Shown: in pieces, positions 24,665-33,256 of the stretch
Layout of the letters: every line of letters begins with the position of its first letter
How positions within the stretch are numbered: position 1 is the first letter of the stretch
Assembly (NCBI GenBank): GCA_965206395.1
Contig: CBDBJK010000038.1
Location: 248,001 to 312,000 of the forward strand
Reading direction: 5' to 3'
From: CBDBJK01 sp965206395
Lineage (GTDB): Bacteria; Chloroflexota; Dehalococcoidia; Lucifugimonadales; CATOSD01
Length of the DNA: 64,000 bases
Translations under genes and position numbers: made by a program
Notes under the pieces: model-generated
Databases searched by the model: none
What the model saw: the letters and a program-made list of their open reading frames with translations, nothing else
Told to the model about the DNA's origin: nothing

Positions 24665-27394
24665 TCATTTTTCTGGCTCGTCTTCCCGGGAAACCATCCT
24701 GATAAACTGAGCACTGGCAAGCCCGATCGTCTCTTTTCGAAAGCGTCTAGACGCCCACTCGCGACTCACTCCCAACTCATCGGCAAGCTGTGTGACAGAC
24801 TTTCCTTGTAGGTAGCCCTCCAGAAAGAGTTTTGACGATATTTTATCGGGTACCGTCTCCAGGCCAGATATCACCTGCCTCGCCGCCTTCAGGAGAATGG
24901 CTCTGAGGTCCTGGGCTCTCGACATTACCTGGTTGGAATTTGTCTTGTCCCTGACCTCTGGAAGGCGTGAAAGCTGACACTGATCAAGCCAGTCCAAATC
25001 GTTAAGGTGGGCATAGGTCTGCTCTACCTGCTTTACCAGAGGAGTGGAAGCCTTGCGGCCTCTCCTTCTGCGTGACCGAGTTTCAGGTTCTAGTTCTAAT
25101 GCTGATTTTGGGCCACTTTTTTCTACTTCTGATTTCGGCTTTAGAACTTGATCGTCGATTTTGGACTCGGTTTTTACAGGCTGTGAACGCTCGTGTGAAC
25201 CCCATTCTTGAGATGGAGTTTTCTTTTCTTGTTCGGGTGTATCCAGGTACTCTGACACAAGAATGAAATCCACTTTGCTTAACAGCTCTTCTCCCAGTGA
25301 TCTATGTGCCCTCCTCGTTAAGACTTCAACCTCGCTCTGAGATACCGCACATACGATTACCCTGTCGAAAAGCTCAACATCCTTTGCTATACCGGTGACC
25401 TCTTTCTCCTCACCCGTGATGAACACCTCGAACGCGATGAGCCGCTCTTTCGCGCCAGAGGTTGTGGCGGGTATTTTGACGGCTACGTCTACGGGCCTTC
25501 CGTAGCTCGCGTCCTCGACAGTTGCCACACAGCCGTGCCACCTTTGCTCTGCGTACTCCTTCAGCATATGTGCATAATATTTGTGGACAAAACCGCCTCG
25601 GCCCCTTGGCCGTTTTGCCTGGATTCCTATGGAGTTGAGCAGCAAGTAACCAGCACCTGTTACTTCGATCATGATCTTCTGGCCCGATCTGCGACCAGTG
25701 TTGACCTTGTGCTGTTTTATCAGATTTACTTCAACCAGCTCACTTCGAACCTTATTGCCTTTGTACCTCGACAGGCCCAGTTCCTTGTCACGATCACTGA
25801 TTGGCATAAATGGCCATTTGGCGGCATGCTCGATGTAGGTTACCAGGTCTCTGTGGTACGGCGACTTCGGGGCCTGGGCTGTGTCAAAGGATTCCTCAGT
25901 TTTCGGTTCCTCGCTTATTTCTGTCGGCATTTCTGGTCCGAATTCTGGCAGGCTTGCCAGTTGCGGTTGCCGACCGCCCGTGGACACGAGTCCCCGAGGA
26001 TCCACCACCCAGAGACGTTCGGTCGCTCCTTTCGGTTCATCTTCATCTGATTCACCGCTCAGGATTCTTTCGGCTTCCTCTTTAGTCCTACAATATAGCT
26101 CTCTCGAGCGGGCTATGATCTCCTCTCGGTAGGATTGGCGGTCTTCCACAAGCGGTACCGTTGCGTTAAAGGAGTCCCTTGCCGTGCCCATTCTCGTAAT
26201 GCACTGGCCGATGTCCAGGTTCAACAGGTCGTCGGCATCGAAGGCTCCCAACTCCCTCTGGAGCACCTGAGCATCCACCTGGCCCATACGCATGCATATC
26301 TGTGTTCCCAGGTTCCCAAGCATGGCAAGCACCACGTTCCTGCTTAGTCTGCCCAGGAACTGTGTCGAGACCACCAACGGCACCTGGAATGATCTCGTTT
26401 CGCTTAAGAAGGTCTCGATGCTCTCGGTGTCCATGCCGTGTGACGCGTACACGTGAAATTCGTCCACCAACACGGGATATATCGTCCGGTCATGCTCTGG
26501 ACGAGACATGGCCGACAGCTGAAGCCTGCTGAGAAGGAACGAGCCCAGGACGTAAGCGCCGTCACGGAGCGCTCTCTTGTGAAGATTGGCGATGAATATC
26601 TTCTTCTCCGCCATTGCACGTTGAATGTCGATCTTGTTGGGCACACCCACGATGTTCTTAATAGAGGGCCGATCCAGGAAGGCGGATAACCTGGTAATGA
26701 CCGGCTCCACTACGCTTCGAGAGAGCTTCCTGCGCCCCCAGTGGCCAGTGAGCTCCCGGTTGCGAACAGTCTCCAGAACTGATTTCCTGAAGCCTTCTTC
26801 CTCCAAGAAGCGTTTCACGTCGTTCAGTGTCTTCTCGCCCTCGGATTCGAGAAGGGTCATCAGGGTATTCCTAAGCACAGTCTCCATCCTCCGACCAACC
26901 CGGAGGCTGTCCGGCATAAGACGCTTCAGACCTATCATAAGCTCTGCCGCAAGGTCTTCTGGCTCCACGTCTTCACTGGCCTGCAAGATGTTCAAGGAAG
27001 GCGGGTGCTCCCTGTCGGTCGGATCGAACCATATAACATCATCGATCCTGTGCCTGGGTACAAGGTCGAGTATGCCCTGGGCCAGGTCGCCCTTTGGATC
27101 AAGCACCGCCATACCGTAGCCGTCTTCCAGCAGCTTCTGGAAGGCGTACTTCATGAGATTGGTTTTACCCGCTCCCGTGCCGCCCAGGATGGCGAGGTGA
27201 CGCACCAGGCGTTCCTCGGGAATGCCAGCGGCCTTGTCCTCACCAGCGTGGCTATTCACTCCCAAGGGAATCAAGAAGCCATGTGTTGCCACTTCAGGCG
27301 CGGGGGCCGTCTTTTCCGCGCGCTCGAGGCCCGTTACGGAGCCTGGATGAGGAAGGCGAGCAATTGCCGCAAGCTCTCGAATGTTGAGAATCAT
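24665..27394 (-). CDS. VirD4/TraD-like DNA-pumping ATPase with C-terminal DNA-binding domains
   Basis: 909 residues. Residues 65-430 form a FtsK/HerA-like motor: Walker A GGTGAGKT (71-78), Walker B VLVDEF (308-313), and a coupling-protein-type STQFLGRL segment. A charged linker leads to a winged helix (about 510-600, SDRDKELGLSRYKGNKVRSEL) and a region resembling Replic_Relax or a restriction-like fold (RPVDVAVKI, IAFEVFIT). A second disordered linker leads to a C-terminal sigma-region-4-like helix-turn-helix (SVTQLADELGVSREWASRRF). Its ATG overlaps the stop of the preceding gene (ATGA), so the two products are coupled and likely form one machine. It is paralogous to the ATPase at 35726-37012. 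Likely moves DNA; no relaxase is seen nearby. Confidence 0.8.
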   Translation of the reverse strand: MILNIRELAAIARLPHPGSVTGLERAEKTAPAPEVATHGFLIPLGVNSHAGEDKAAGIPEERLVRHLAILGGTGAGKTNLMKYAFQKLLEDGYGMAVLDPKGDLAQGILDLVPRHRIDDVIWFDPTDREHPPSLNILQASEDVEPEDLAAELMIGLKRLMPDSLRVGRRMETVLRNTLMTLLESEGEKTLNDVKRFLEEEGFRKSVLETVRNRELTGHWGRRKLSRSVVEPVITRLSAFLDRPSIKNIVGVPNKIDIQRAMAEKKIFIANLHKRALRDGAYVLGSFLLSRLQLSAMSRPEHDRTIYPVLVDEFHVYASHGMDTESIETFLSETRSFQVPLVVSTQFLGRLSRNVVLAMLGNLGTQICMRMGQVDAQVLQRELGAFDADDLLNLDIGQCITRMGTARDSFNATVPLVEDRQSYREEIIARSRELYCRTKEEAERILSGESDEDEPKGATERLWVVDPRGLVSTGGRQPQLASLPEFGPEMPTEISEEPKTEESFDTAQAPKSPYHRDLVTYIEHAAKWPFMPISDRDKELGLSRYKGNKVRSELVEVNLIKQHKVNTGRRSGQKIMIEVTGAGYLLLNSIGIQAKRPRGRGGFVHKYYAHMLKEYAEQRWHGCVATVEDASYGRPVDVAVKIPATTSGAKERLIAFEVFITGEEKEVTGIAKDVELFDRVIVCAVSQSEVEVLTRRAHRSLGEELLSKVDFILVSEYLDTPEQEKKTPSQEWGSHERSQPVKTESKIDDQVLKPKSEVEKSGPKSALELEPETRSRRRRGRKASTPLVKQVEQTYAHLNDLDWLDQCQLSRLPEVRDKTNSNQVMSRAQDLRAILLKAARQVISGLETVPDKISSKLFLEGYLQGKSVTQLADELGVSREWASRRFRKETIGLASAQFIRMVSREDEPEK

Positions 27395-28272
27395 ACCTGT
27401 AGAGCGCGCAAAACGTCCCGTGACTGCGTCGGTCGGGTAACTCTGACTCGCTGTAACGAATCCATTCTCCAGGCTTTCGAACTGAGGCAGAAAACTCGAT
27501 TCAGGGAGATCAGCGTGTCTGGATTGCTGGCCGCCATCCTCAGAGCAACGGCGAACAGTGGTCTTTCGACCTTGGCCTTTGCTTTTCTCGGAATATCAGG
27601 CAGATCTATGAAGGCGGACTTTGACGGCTCCCATGGGTCTGATGCCAGCGTCAGGATGTTCTCGCGCCAGGGATGCGCTACAGGCTGAAACAGCACCTGC
27701 AGCATTCCTATGTCACCCTCACCGATTCGGGATAGGACCGCCGTCAAGGTCGCTAGAATCTCCGTCCTGCCCTCGGTCCTTATCTGGAACAAATTGGAGT
27801 CCCGCAGCCTGTAGTTTCGAACCGCGAGGGCGGGCCAGGTGCTGTCGGCAAGCACGTCTCTTCCTTCGAAGACCTGGGCATGCGGGAAAAGGGAGCGAAG
27901 CTGCCCTATCAGAAAAGAGGCTTCTGTCCTGGGGCAGGCGAACTGAATGTAGACTTTGCCGCCTGTGCCTGCGACCTCGAAGGATATTATCCCACGACGC
28001 CCCAGGGCCAGCAGAAGCTGCTCGTTTATTTCGACGTTGTACCCGTCATCCAGGGAGAGCCTGACTCTGACGAAGCAAAGGTCACCTGCTGGCTCTGTCT
28101 GCCTGGGTTTGGGGAATGCGCCTCGTTGGCTGTCTCTTCTACTACCCGAGGGGTGTCTGAATGGCCGAAAGGGAGGCTCGAGCCCTATCGGAAATGGGGC
28201 AACAGAGACTCCCCCTCTGCCGATGTCCATCTCCCTCCTGAGCAGGGCTTCCTGGGCATGGAACAATGTCAA
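27391..28272 (-). CDS. Partner subunit of the downstream ATPase (unknown domain)
   Basis: 293 residues, translated from a TTG that lies six bases after GGAGG. The first 65 residues are basic and proline-rich. The rest is a mixed alpha/beta domain with segments such as FVRVRLSLDDGYNVEINEQ, KVYIQFACPRTEASFLIGQLRSLFP and VLSRIGEGDIGMLQVLFQPV. It resembles the N-terminal, non-ATPase half found fused to HerA/VirD4-like ATPases in other uncultured bacteria, here split off as its own gene. It overlaps the ATPase start by four bases. No catalytic motif is visible, so a structural or specificity role is likely. Confidence 0.55.
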   Translation of the reverse strand: MTLFHAQEALLRREMDIGRGGVSVAPFPIGLEPPFRPFRHPSGSRRDSQRGAFPKPRQTEPAGDLCFVRVRLSLDDGYNVEINEQLLLALGRRGIISFEVAGTGGKVYIQFACPRTEASFLIGQLRSLFPHAQVFEGRDVLADSTWPALAVRNYRLRDSNLFQIRTEGRTEILATLTAVLSRIGEGDIGMLQVLFQPVAHPWRENILTLASDPWEPSKSAFIDLPDIPRKAKAKVERPLFAVALRMAASNPDTLISLNRVFCLSSKAWRMDSLQRVRVTRPTQSRDVLRALQV

Positions 28273-28285
28273 AGGATGCCTCCTC

Positions 28286-28657
28286 TCAGGTCCTCAAACT
28301 TCGCTCGCACCTTGGACACTGGAGCCATTCGTACTCTTTCTTACAGTTGGGACAAGTGGACAGAGCATGCCTGAGCTCCCAGGAGACGAATCCGCAGCCA
28401 CACTGCCAGTGGCCCATCATGTCGATAACCTCACTGCAAACGTCGCAGCCGATTTCGCGTACCAGACTCTGTTCTAGAAGCCTTGGAATCGGGTTGATAC
28501 GTAGCGTAACTACGTACCCCAGAAACAGAAAAAACAGCGCTGCCGCGGCGCCCTGGCTCTCGCTAAGGCTGCTCAACACCATACCGATGAGCAGCACTGC
28601 CAGTACTATGGAATGGACTGCCAGGCGCAGAAGCTGTCGTTTGATCTTGAGACTCAC
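28286..28657 (-). CDS. Membrane protein with C-terminal zinc ribbon
   Basis: About 123 residues from the GTG at 28657, which has AAGGTGG six bases upstream; a GTG at 28717 is also in frame but would overlap the next gene. Two adjacent hydrophobic helices (LAVHSIVLAVLLIGMVLSS and ALFFLFLGYVVTL) are followed by a cytoplasmic multi-cysteine module. CDVC, WQCGCGF, CPNC and CPRC are spaced as a double zinc ribbon. It belongs to the leftward accessory operon. Function unknown; a membrane anchor or nucleic-acid contact is plausible. Confidence 0.55.
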   Translation of the reverse strand: MSLKIKRQLLRLAVHSIVLAVLLIGMVLSSLSESQGAAAALFFLFLGYVVTLRINPIPRLLEQSLVREIGCDVCSEVIDMMGHWQCGCGFVSWELRHALSTCPNCKKEYEWLQCPRCERSLRT

Positions 28658-28667
28658 GAAGACCACC

Positions 28668-28874
28668 TTAACGCTTGTACCGGTTGGGAGGTCGCCTCGG
28701 ACGTCCCGTGCCTCCACGCTGAGCCCTCTCCTTCCACAGCCACCTCAGTCCTTTCGATAGCTGCCTGTTGACGATCCTCAGAACGGCGTCGGGCGTGATG
28801 GGACGTCCCTGGACTAGCGCCAGGCCAAACCAGAGGAGCATGATGGGGACAAATAACACCAGTATAGCTTCCAT
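28668..28874 (-). CDS. Small single-span membrane protein
   Basis: A 68-residue product with one strong N-terminal membrane helix (ILVLFVPIMLLWFGLALV) and a very basic C-terminal tail rich in Arg and Lys. GAGGAA precedes the ATG at 28874. It sits between the zinc-ribbon membrane protein and the split coiled-coil gene in the same direction. Size and topology resemble small accessory subunits of secretion or DNA-transfer channels, but there is no recognisable family. Confidence 0.5.
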   Translation of the reverse strand: MEAILVLFVPIMLLWFGLALVQGRPITPDAVLRIVNRQLSKGLRWLWKERAQRGGTGRPRRPPNRYKR

Positions 28875-29096
28875 GACGTGATTCCTCTAACTCTGCTTTT
28901 CATCCTTCGAACCGGGGTGGAAGTAGGCTTGTGGTCCCTCTTCAATCACCGACCGATGTGCGCTCAGCCTCAAGCGCTGGAGCGCCCTGTTCGGAGTACG
29001 CTTGAAGCCTCTTGTCGATCTGGGCGAATATCAGGGCGGCGGTTATGTTGATGAATACGTAGGTGTTTATCTTTCTGAATTTCGAATTACGATCTA

Positions 29097-30345
29097 GTGG
29101 TCCAACATCATTGAAATGAATACCATGATAGTCATTGTTCCTCTTGGGGGTTCAATCGTAACGTTGAACCGAGGAGGAACCATGATGTCTACCAAGAAGT
29201 ACCGTATCAGACTGACTACCGACGAACAACAGGAACTCAACGCCTTGGTCTCACGCGGTCGGGCTGCGGCGTACAAACAGACCCATGCGCGCATTCTGCT
29301 GATGAGCGATGAGTCACGCTCGGACGGGGGAATGAAGGACGCGGACATCACCAGCGCGCTCGGTGTGGGACAGTCAACGGTCGAGCGAATACGCAAGCGC
29401 TGTGTGGAGGAGGGGGTCGAGTCTGCGCTGAATCGCAAAAAGCAACTGCGTCGGCGTCAAAAGAGACTGGACGGCGAAGGTGAAGCACGGTTGATAGCGA
29501 TGGCCTGCGGGGAACCGCCGGAGGGGCGTGCCAGTTGGACCCTGAAGCTGTTGGCTGACCAGTTGGTCGAGTGTGAGATAGTCGGGACCATTAGCACCGA
29601 GACGGTTCGCCAGGCGCTTAAAAAAAAACGAACTGAAGCCGTGGCTGAAGCAGAGTTGGTGCATCCCGCCCGGTCAGAGCGCGGAGTTTGTGTGCGCGAT
29701 GGAAGACGTGATGGAAGACGTACTGGAGGTCTACCAACGGCCGTACGATGGGAATGAGGTTCTGGTGTGCATGGATGAGACGAGCAAACAGCAAGTCAAG
29801 GAGACGCGAGTGCCGCGTCCCGCAGCGCCCGGCTTATCGGCGGCATACGACTACGAATACGAGCGCAATGGAGTGAGCAGCCTGTTCATGCTGTTTGCAC
29901 CGTTGGACGGATGGCGCCGAGTCGAGGTCAGAGAGCGTCGCACGAAGGTGGACTGGGCGCATGTGATAAAGAAACTGGTCGACGAGGACTACCCTGACAG
30001 AGACCGGATCGTGCTGGTAATGGACAATCTCAACACTCACAAGCTGTCCTCGCTATACGAGGCATTCGAGCCTGCTGAGGCGAGGCGTATAGCTGAGCGA
30101 CTGGAGATACACTACACTCCCAAACACGGGAGTTGGTTGAATATGGCGGAGATAGAGATCGGTGTGCTGGCTCGACAGTGCCTGGACCGACGGATTGCCA
30201 ATCAAGACATCCTGCGCGGCGAGGTCAATGCTTGGCAAAATCAACGCAACCGGGATGTGATACGAGTGGATTGGCGCTTCACTACCGAGGATGCGCGCAT
30301 CAAGCTAAAGTCACTCTACCCATCAATACAAAAACGTTGAACCAC
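29097..30345 (+). mobile_element. IS630 family element, copy 1
   Basis: 1249 bp, flanked by TA on both sides (29095-29096 and 30346-30347), within an original CTAG. The ends are inverted repeats: GTGGTCCAACATCATTGA at the left and GTGGTTCAACGTTTTTGT as the complement of the right end. Nearly identical copies lie at 41256-42492 and 44936-46185 in the opposite orientation. It interrupts the coiled-coil gene. Confidence 0.92.
29182..30340 (+). CDS. IS630 family transposase (two frames joined at a poly-A tract)
   Basis: The ATG at 29182 follows GAGGAGG. Frame one encodes the helix-turn-helix DNA-binding half (ADITSALGVGQSTVERIRKR) up to a run of nine A (29630-29638). Frame two continues KPWLKQSWCIPPGQSAEF and then the catalytic domain with CMDETSKQ, VLVMDNLNTH and KHGSWLNMAEIE, which hold the DDE residues. 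An eight-A or eleven-A tract would make the frames continuous, so slippage at this tract would produce full-length enzyme. Intact motifs and near-identity to the other copies suggest recent activity. Confidence 0.88.
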
Positions 30346-31986
30346 TAGTAGCTCAGCTTTCAGGTCATAGTAAACATGGTTGGCACTTGAAAAGGCAGAC
30401 GAGAACCCCTCTACCTTGTGTAGAAGAAACCAGGTGGCTAGAAACCCGAGGACGGGGAAACAAGAAAGGGGGTACAGGTAGGTGGCAAGGGAGCGGAACC
30501 TCTCGGCGTTGTGCTCTGGTACCCTTTCGGCCCCGCGCATCTGGTCTATGATTCCCGGAATCATTGCCGATAGCCTGCGGGTATGCGCTGCGACTTTCTC
30601 TCTGTCAGTCTGCAGAGCCGTCAGTGCGGCCTGGGCGAGGACTTGTTTGGTAAGTTCCAGCTGAAACCTGTCGTCGTCATCTTCAATAAGCCTTGAGAGC
30701 TGCTCCTCCCCTACGGCGCTGAGGACGTGCTCTCTTACGGCGCACACGGCCTGCCGCAACTTTCCCACGAAGAAGCCGTCTGCGACATCGGGGTTAATTA
30801 GGTCACTGGCGAAGTGCCCAGGGAAAAGCATGGAGTCTCGGGAGTCTTCAACTGCCGCCTTCATGGCGGAAAACAGAGATTCAGACTCTCGTTGGGCGGC
30901 CACGGCCGCTTCAGCCAGGGAAGCAGTTTCCTCATAGCGCGCCTTGGACTCTTCGGTGTTACCTCTTATTGCCGTCACCGTGTCTTGCATTCTCTTGATG
31001 ACAGAATCCGGCCTTGCCGGGTCCACAATGCCGATGTAACTGAAACTCCTGGTGTACTTTTCCTCGAAGAGCCTTTGAAATTCCCGCCGCATGGTCCCAA
31101 GCTGCGCAGGTTTCGCCTCCTCGATGAGGGAGACAACTCGCAGGTATCTGGTCTGGTTATCCTCAACCAGGCGGATATTGCGTTGGAACAGTCCCTCCAG
31201 AAACGATCTCAGCTCTTTGGTCGAACAAAGCTCGAACAGCGCTGTTCCAAGGCCCTCTACGCGCTCCCTCACCTCTCTTCGCGCGTTGGAGTTGTCTATG
31301 TGCGCTTCAAAGGCATTATGCAGCTTGAGTGCCAGGTAAGAAGCTTCTGCGGCAGCGACGATGTCTTCGGTTGAGTCCTTCTCTTTGAGGACCCCGATTA
31401 CTGCGGAGCATCTCTCGAAAAAGGAGACCAGATCTTCGTCTATTTCCCTGAGGGCCTCAAGTATCAACTCTTCCTGCCTGTCCTCTGCCTCCCGGACGGC
31501 ATCGTTGCGACGCTCCATCAGGTCGTTGTGCTTGTCGATGGCGTCCCGCAACCGATCCTGGTAGCGGCGCATCTGGTCGACGGCATCGTTGTGCCGTGTA
31601 ACGTCGCGATTGTACCGATCAACGGAAGAGGCGCTGCTGCGGTCGAGCATAATCTCGCTAAAGGTGCTGACTCCCTTGGCCTTGCCCGCCCACTGCTCAA
31701 TGGCACCTTCCAGATCTGCCATATCTTGCTTGCTCTGTCGGAGCCGGTATTCAGCCTGTGTTACTCTGGCTGTATGACGCTCCATCGAGCGCTCGATTCT
31801 TCCCCACGCGCGCTCGTAAGCGGGACACACTATGAAGTTGGGGATGTTCTCCTTTTCGATAGGGGCCACCTCTACGGGCCTGATTGCTGAAGCTTCGTCG
31901 TAGTACACAAGTCCATGCAATGCTTGTCTTGTGAGTTCCATCAACCAACCTCCTTCTTTTGTCGCTTAAGCTTCGAATTGTTTGAT

Positions 31987-32853
31987 TTATCGATACCTGT
32001 TGAGCGCCTCTTCAAGCATGGCCATAAGCATAATACCCATCAGTCGAATGAAGAATATGGCCATAATGATGGCCAACACTCCGTAGGCCACCCCCAGACT
32101 CCAGGAGATTCCACTCAGCGTGATGGCCGCACCGCCGGCAATCCTGGCAGGCCTTGAGGCTTCGCTGGTCTCTCGCAACCAGCCGGTCATCTTTCCCGAA
32201 TAGATTGATGCCGCCAGAAAGATCGCTGAAAAGAGCATGGCCCCCCAGGCTCCATTGGTCAGCGCGAATAGGAATGATACCGCCGCCAGTGGTGATGCAG
32301 CCAGCAGCCATACCCGCTGCCATTTCCAGGAAGGCCAGGGAAGGATACGCTGAGACTCAACTGGATTCGGGGCCAACCTGTCCACCAGATTGTTGATCAG
32401 ATATTTAAGGAAGGCGAAACTGAATATGCTGTCAGGACGGGCCTCGTAGGAGTACTGAGATTGGGGCTGACTCTCCCACTCTGCTTCCTCGTCATACCAA
32501 GAGGAGCCGGTGCTGTAGCTCTGGTCGTTGCCATAGCTCCGCTTCGTCTCATCGCTCTGACGGGGTCCTTCTTCGTAAGAGCTGTCGTAGGAGCCTTGAG
32601 CGTTTTGGCCAGCCTGAACCCTCTTGTAGACGAAATCGTAGGTTTCGCGCCTTTCCGGGTCTGACAGGACTTCGTTTGCTTCGTTGATCTCCTTGAATCT
32701 GTTCCCGGCTTCAGCTGAACTGTTTTTGTCTGGGTGGTACATTAGAGCCAGCCTGCGGTAGGCTGCTGTGATCACCTCCGGCTCAGCCTTTGTGTGGACC
32801 TGCAGGATTTCGTAATAGTCCTTCCATCTGATCTCATACTGCTCTCTGGCCAT
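31987..32853 (-). CDS. Membrane-anchored J-domain (DnaJ-like) protein
   Basis: 288 residues. Residues 11-75 form a J domain: DYYEILQVH, AAYRRLALMYHPDKN with the HPD triad at 40-42, and FKEINEANEVLSDPERRETYD. A Ser/Tyr/Gln-rich, probably disordered linker (80-150) is followed by three to four membrane helices (about 180-200, 202-220, 240-262 and 262-280). J domains recruit and stimulate Hsp70; tethering one to the membrane suggests that DnaK is directed to an envelope complex made by the neighbouring genes. AGGA precedes the ATG. It lies just upstream of the coiled-coil gene in the same operon. Confidence 0.8.
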   Translation of the reverse strand: MAREQYEIRWKDYYEILQVHTKAEPEVITAAYRRLALMYHPDKNSSAEAGNRFKEINEANEVLSDPERRETYDFVYKRVQAGQNAQGSYDSSYEEGPRQSDETKRSYGNDQSYSTGSSWYDEEAEWESQPQSQYSYEARPDSIFSFAFLKYLINNLVDRLAPNPVESQRILPWPSWKWQRVWLLAASPLAAVSFLFALTNGAWGAMLFSAIFLAASIYSGKMTGWLRETSEASRPARIAGGAAITLSGISWSLGVAYGVLAIIMAIFFIRLMGIMLMAMLEEALNRYR

Positions 32854-32995
32854 CTCTGAATCCTCAGGCGAGCGTGATTATGCGCTACACGTCGTATTCA
32901 GGAGGCTCACATTGCGACCCCCTGCCTATGAACAAGGTTTCATGCAAGTTAACAGCACCCGGGGATGAAATCATCAACAATCTGTGGTAAATTTG

Positions 32996-33011
32996 TGCAA
33001 CGCATGTTGCA
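32996..33011. promoter_or_regulatory. Inverted repeat upstream of the XRE/TPR gene
   Basis: TGCAAC and GTTGCA separated by GCAT form a perfect dyad 21 bases before the rightward ATG at 33032, in the interval shared with the leftward J-domain gene. It is a plausible operator for the XRE-like protein encoded next. Confidence 0.4.
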
Positions 33012-33031
33012 TTATTTGAAGAGGAGCTTTC

Positions 33032-33244
33032 ATGACAATCCAGATACAATTTGGAAGGAATGGCAACAGGCCACAGCTGGAACGAATGCCTGATGCCGGA
33101 ACGCTGCTATTGCTGGCCAGGCGAAGACGAATCATGACCCAGGACCAGGTCGCGGAGAGGGGTGGGTATAAATCTCGTCATACGGTGATGAGGTGGGAGC
33201 AGGGGAAGCTGCCTGATAAGGACACTCCTGCAGCTAGGGTATGA
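33032..33244 (+). CDS. XRE-type helix-turn-helix segment (N-terminal part of a split regulator)
   Basis: 70 residues with LLLARRRRIMTQDQVAERGGYKSRHTVMRWEQGKLPD, an XRE-like helix-turn-helix. GGAG precedes the ATG. The frame stops at a TGA (33242-33244) and continues in the same frame into the TPR protein, whose first ATG is 13 bases on. The two therefore probably were one XRE-TPR regulator, as in related regulators that carry TPR repeats. Whether the TGA is a nonsense mutation, a base-call error or a real gene boundary cannot be told here. Confidence 0.5.
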   Translation: MTIQIQFGRNGNRPQLERMPDAGTLLLLARRRRIMTQDQVAERGGYKSRHTVMRWEQGKLPDKDTPAARV

Positions 33245-33256
33245 TGGATCCGTATT

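Larger units (their letters stand above)
28942..31941 (-). pseudogene. Large coiled-coil membrane protein, split by an IS630 copy
   Basis: The reading frame runs from the ATG at 31941 (AAGGAGG seven bases before it) to the insertion point at about 30346. It resumes on the other side at 29094 and ends with TGA at 28942-28944. Removing the element and one TA restores a continuous 582-583-residue protein through LKAELL and DRNSKFRKI. It has an N-terminal domain with a FIVCPAYERAWGRIERSM segment, long coiled-coil regions (about residues 50-170 and 280-360), and two hydrophobic helices near the C-terminus (YPLSCFPVLGFLATWFLL and VFINITAALIF). The truncated form loses the last helix. Function unknown; likely a structural component of the accessory machine. 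Confidence 0.7.

Noticed and set aside
33242..33244. Selenocysteine or recoded tryptophan at the TGA
   Set aside because: Other genes in the window end normally with TGA, no selenocysteine insertion hairpin is evident just downstream, and the neighbouring protein family has no such residue.
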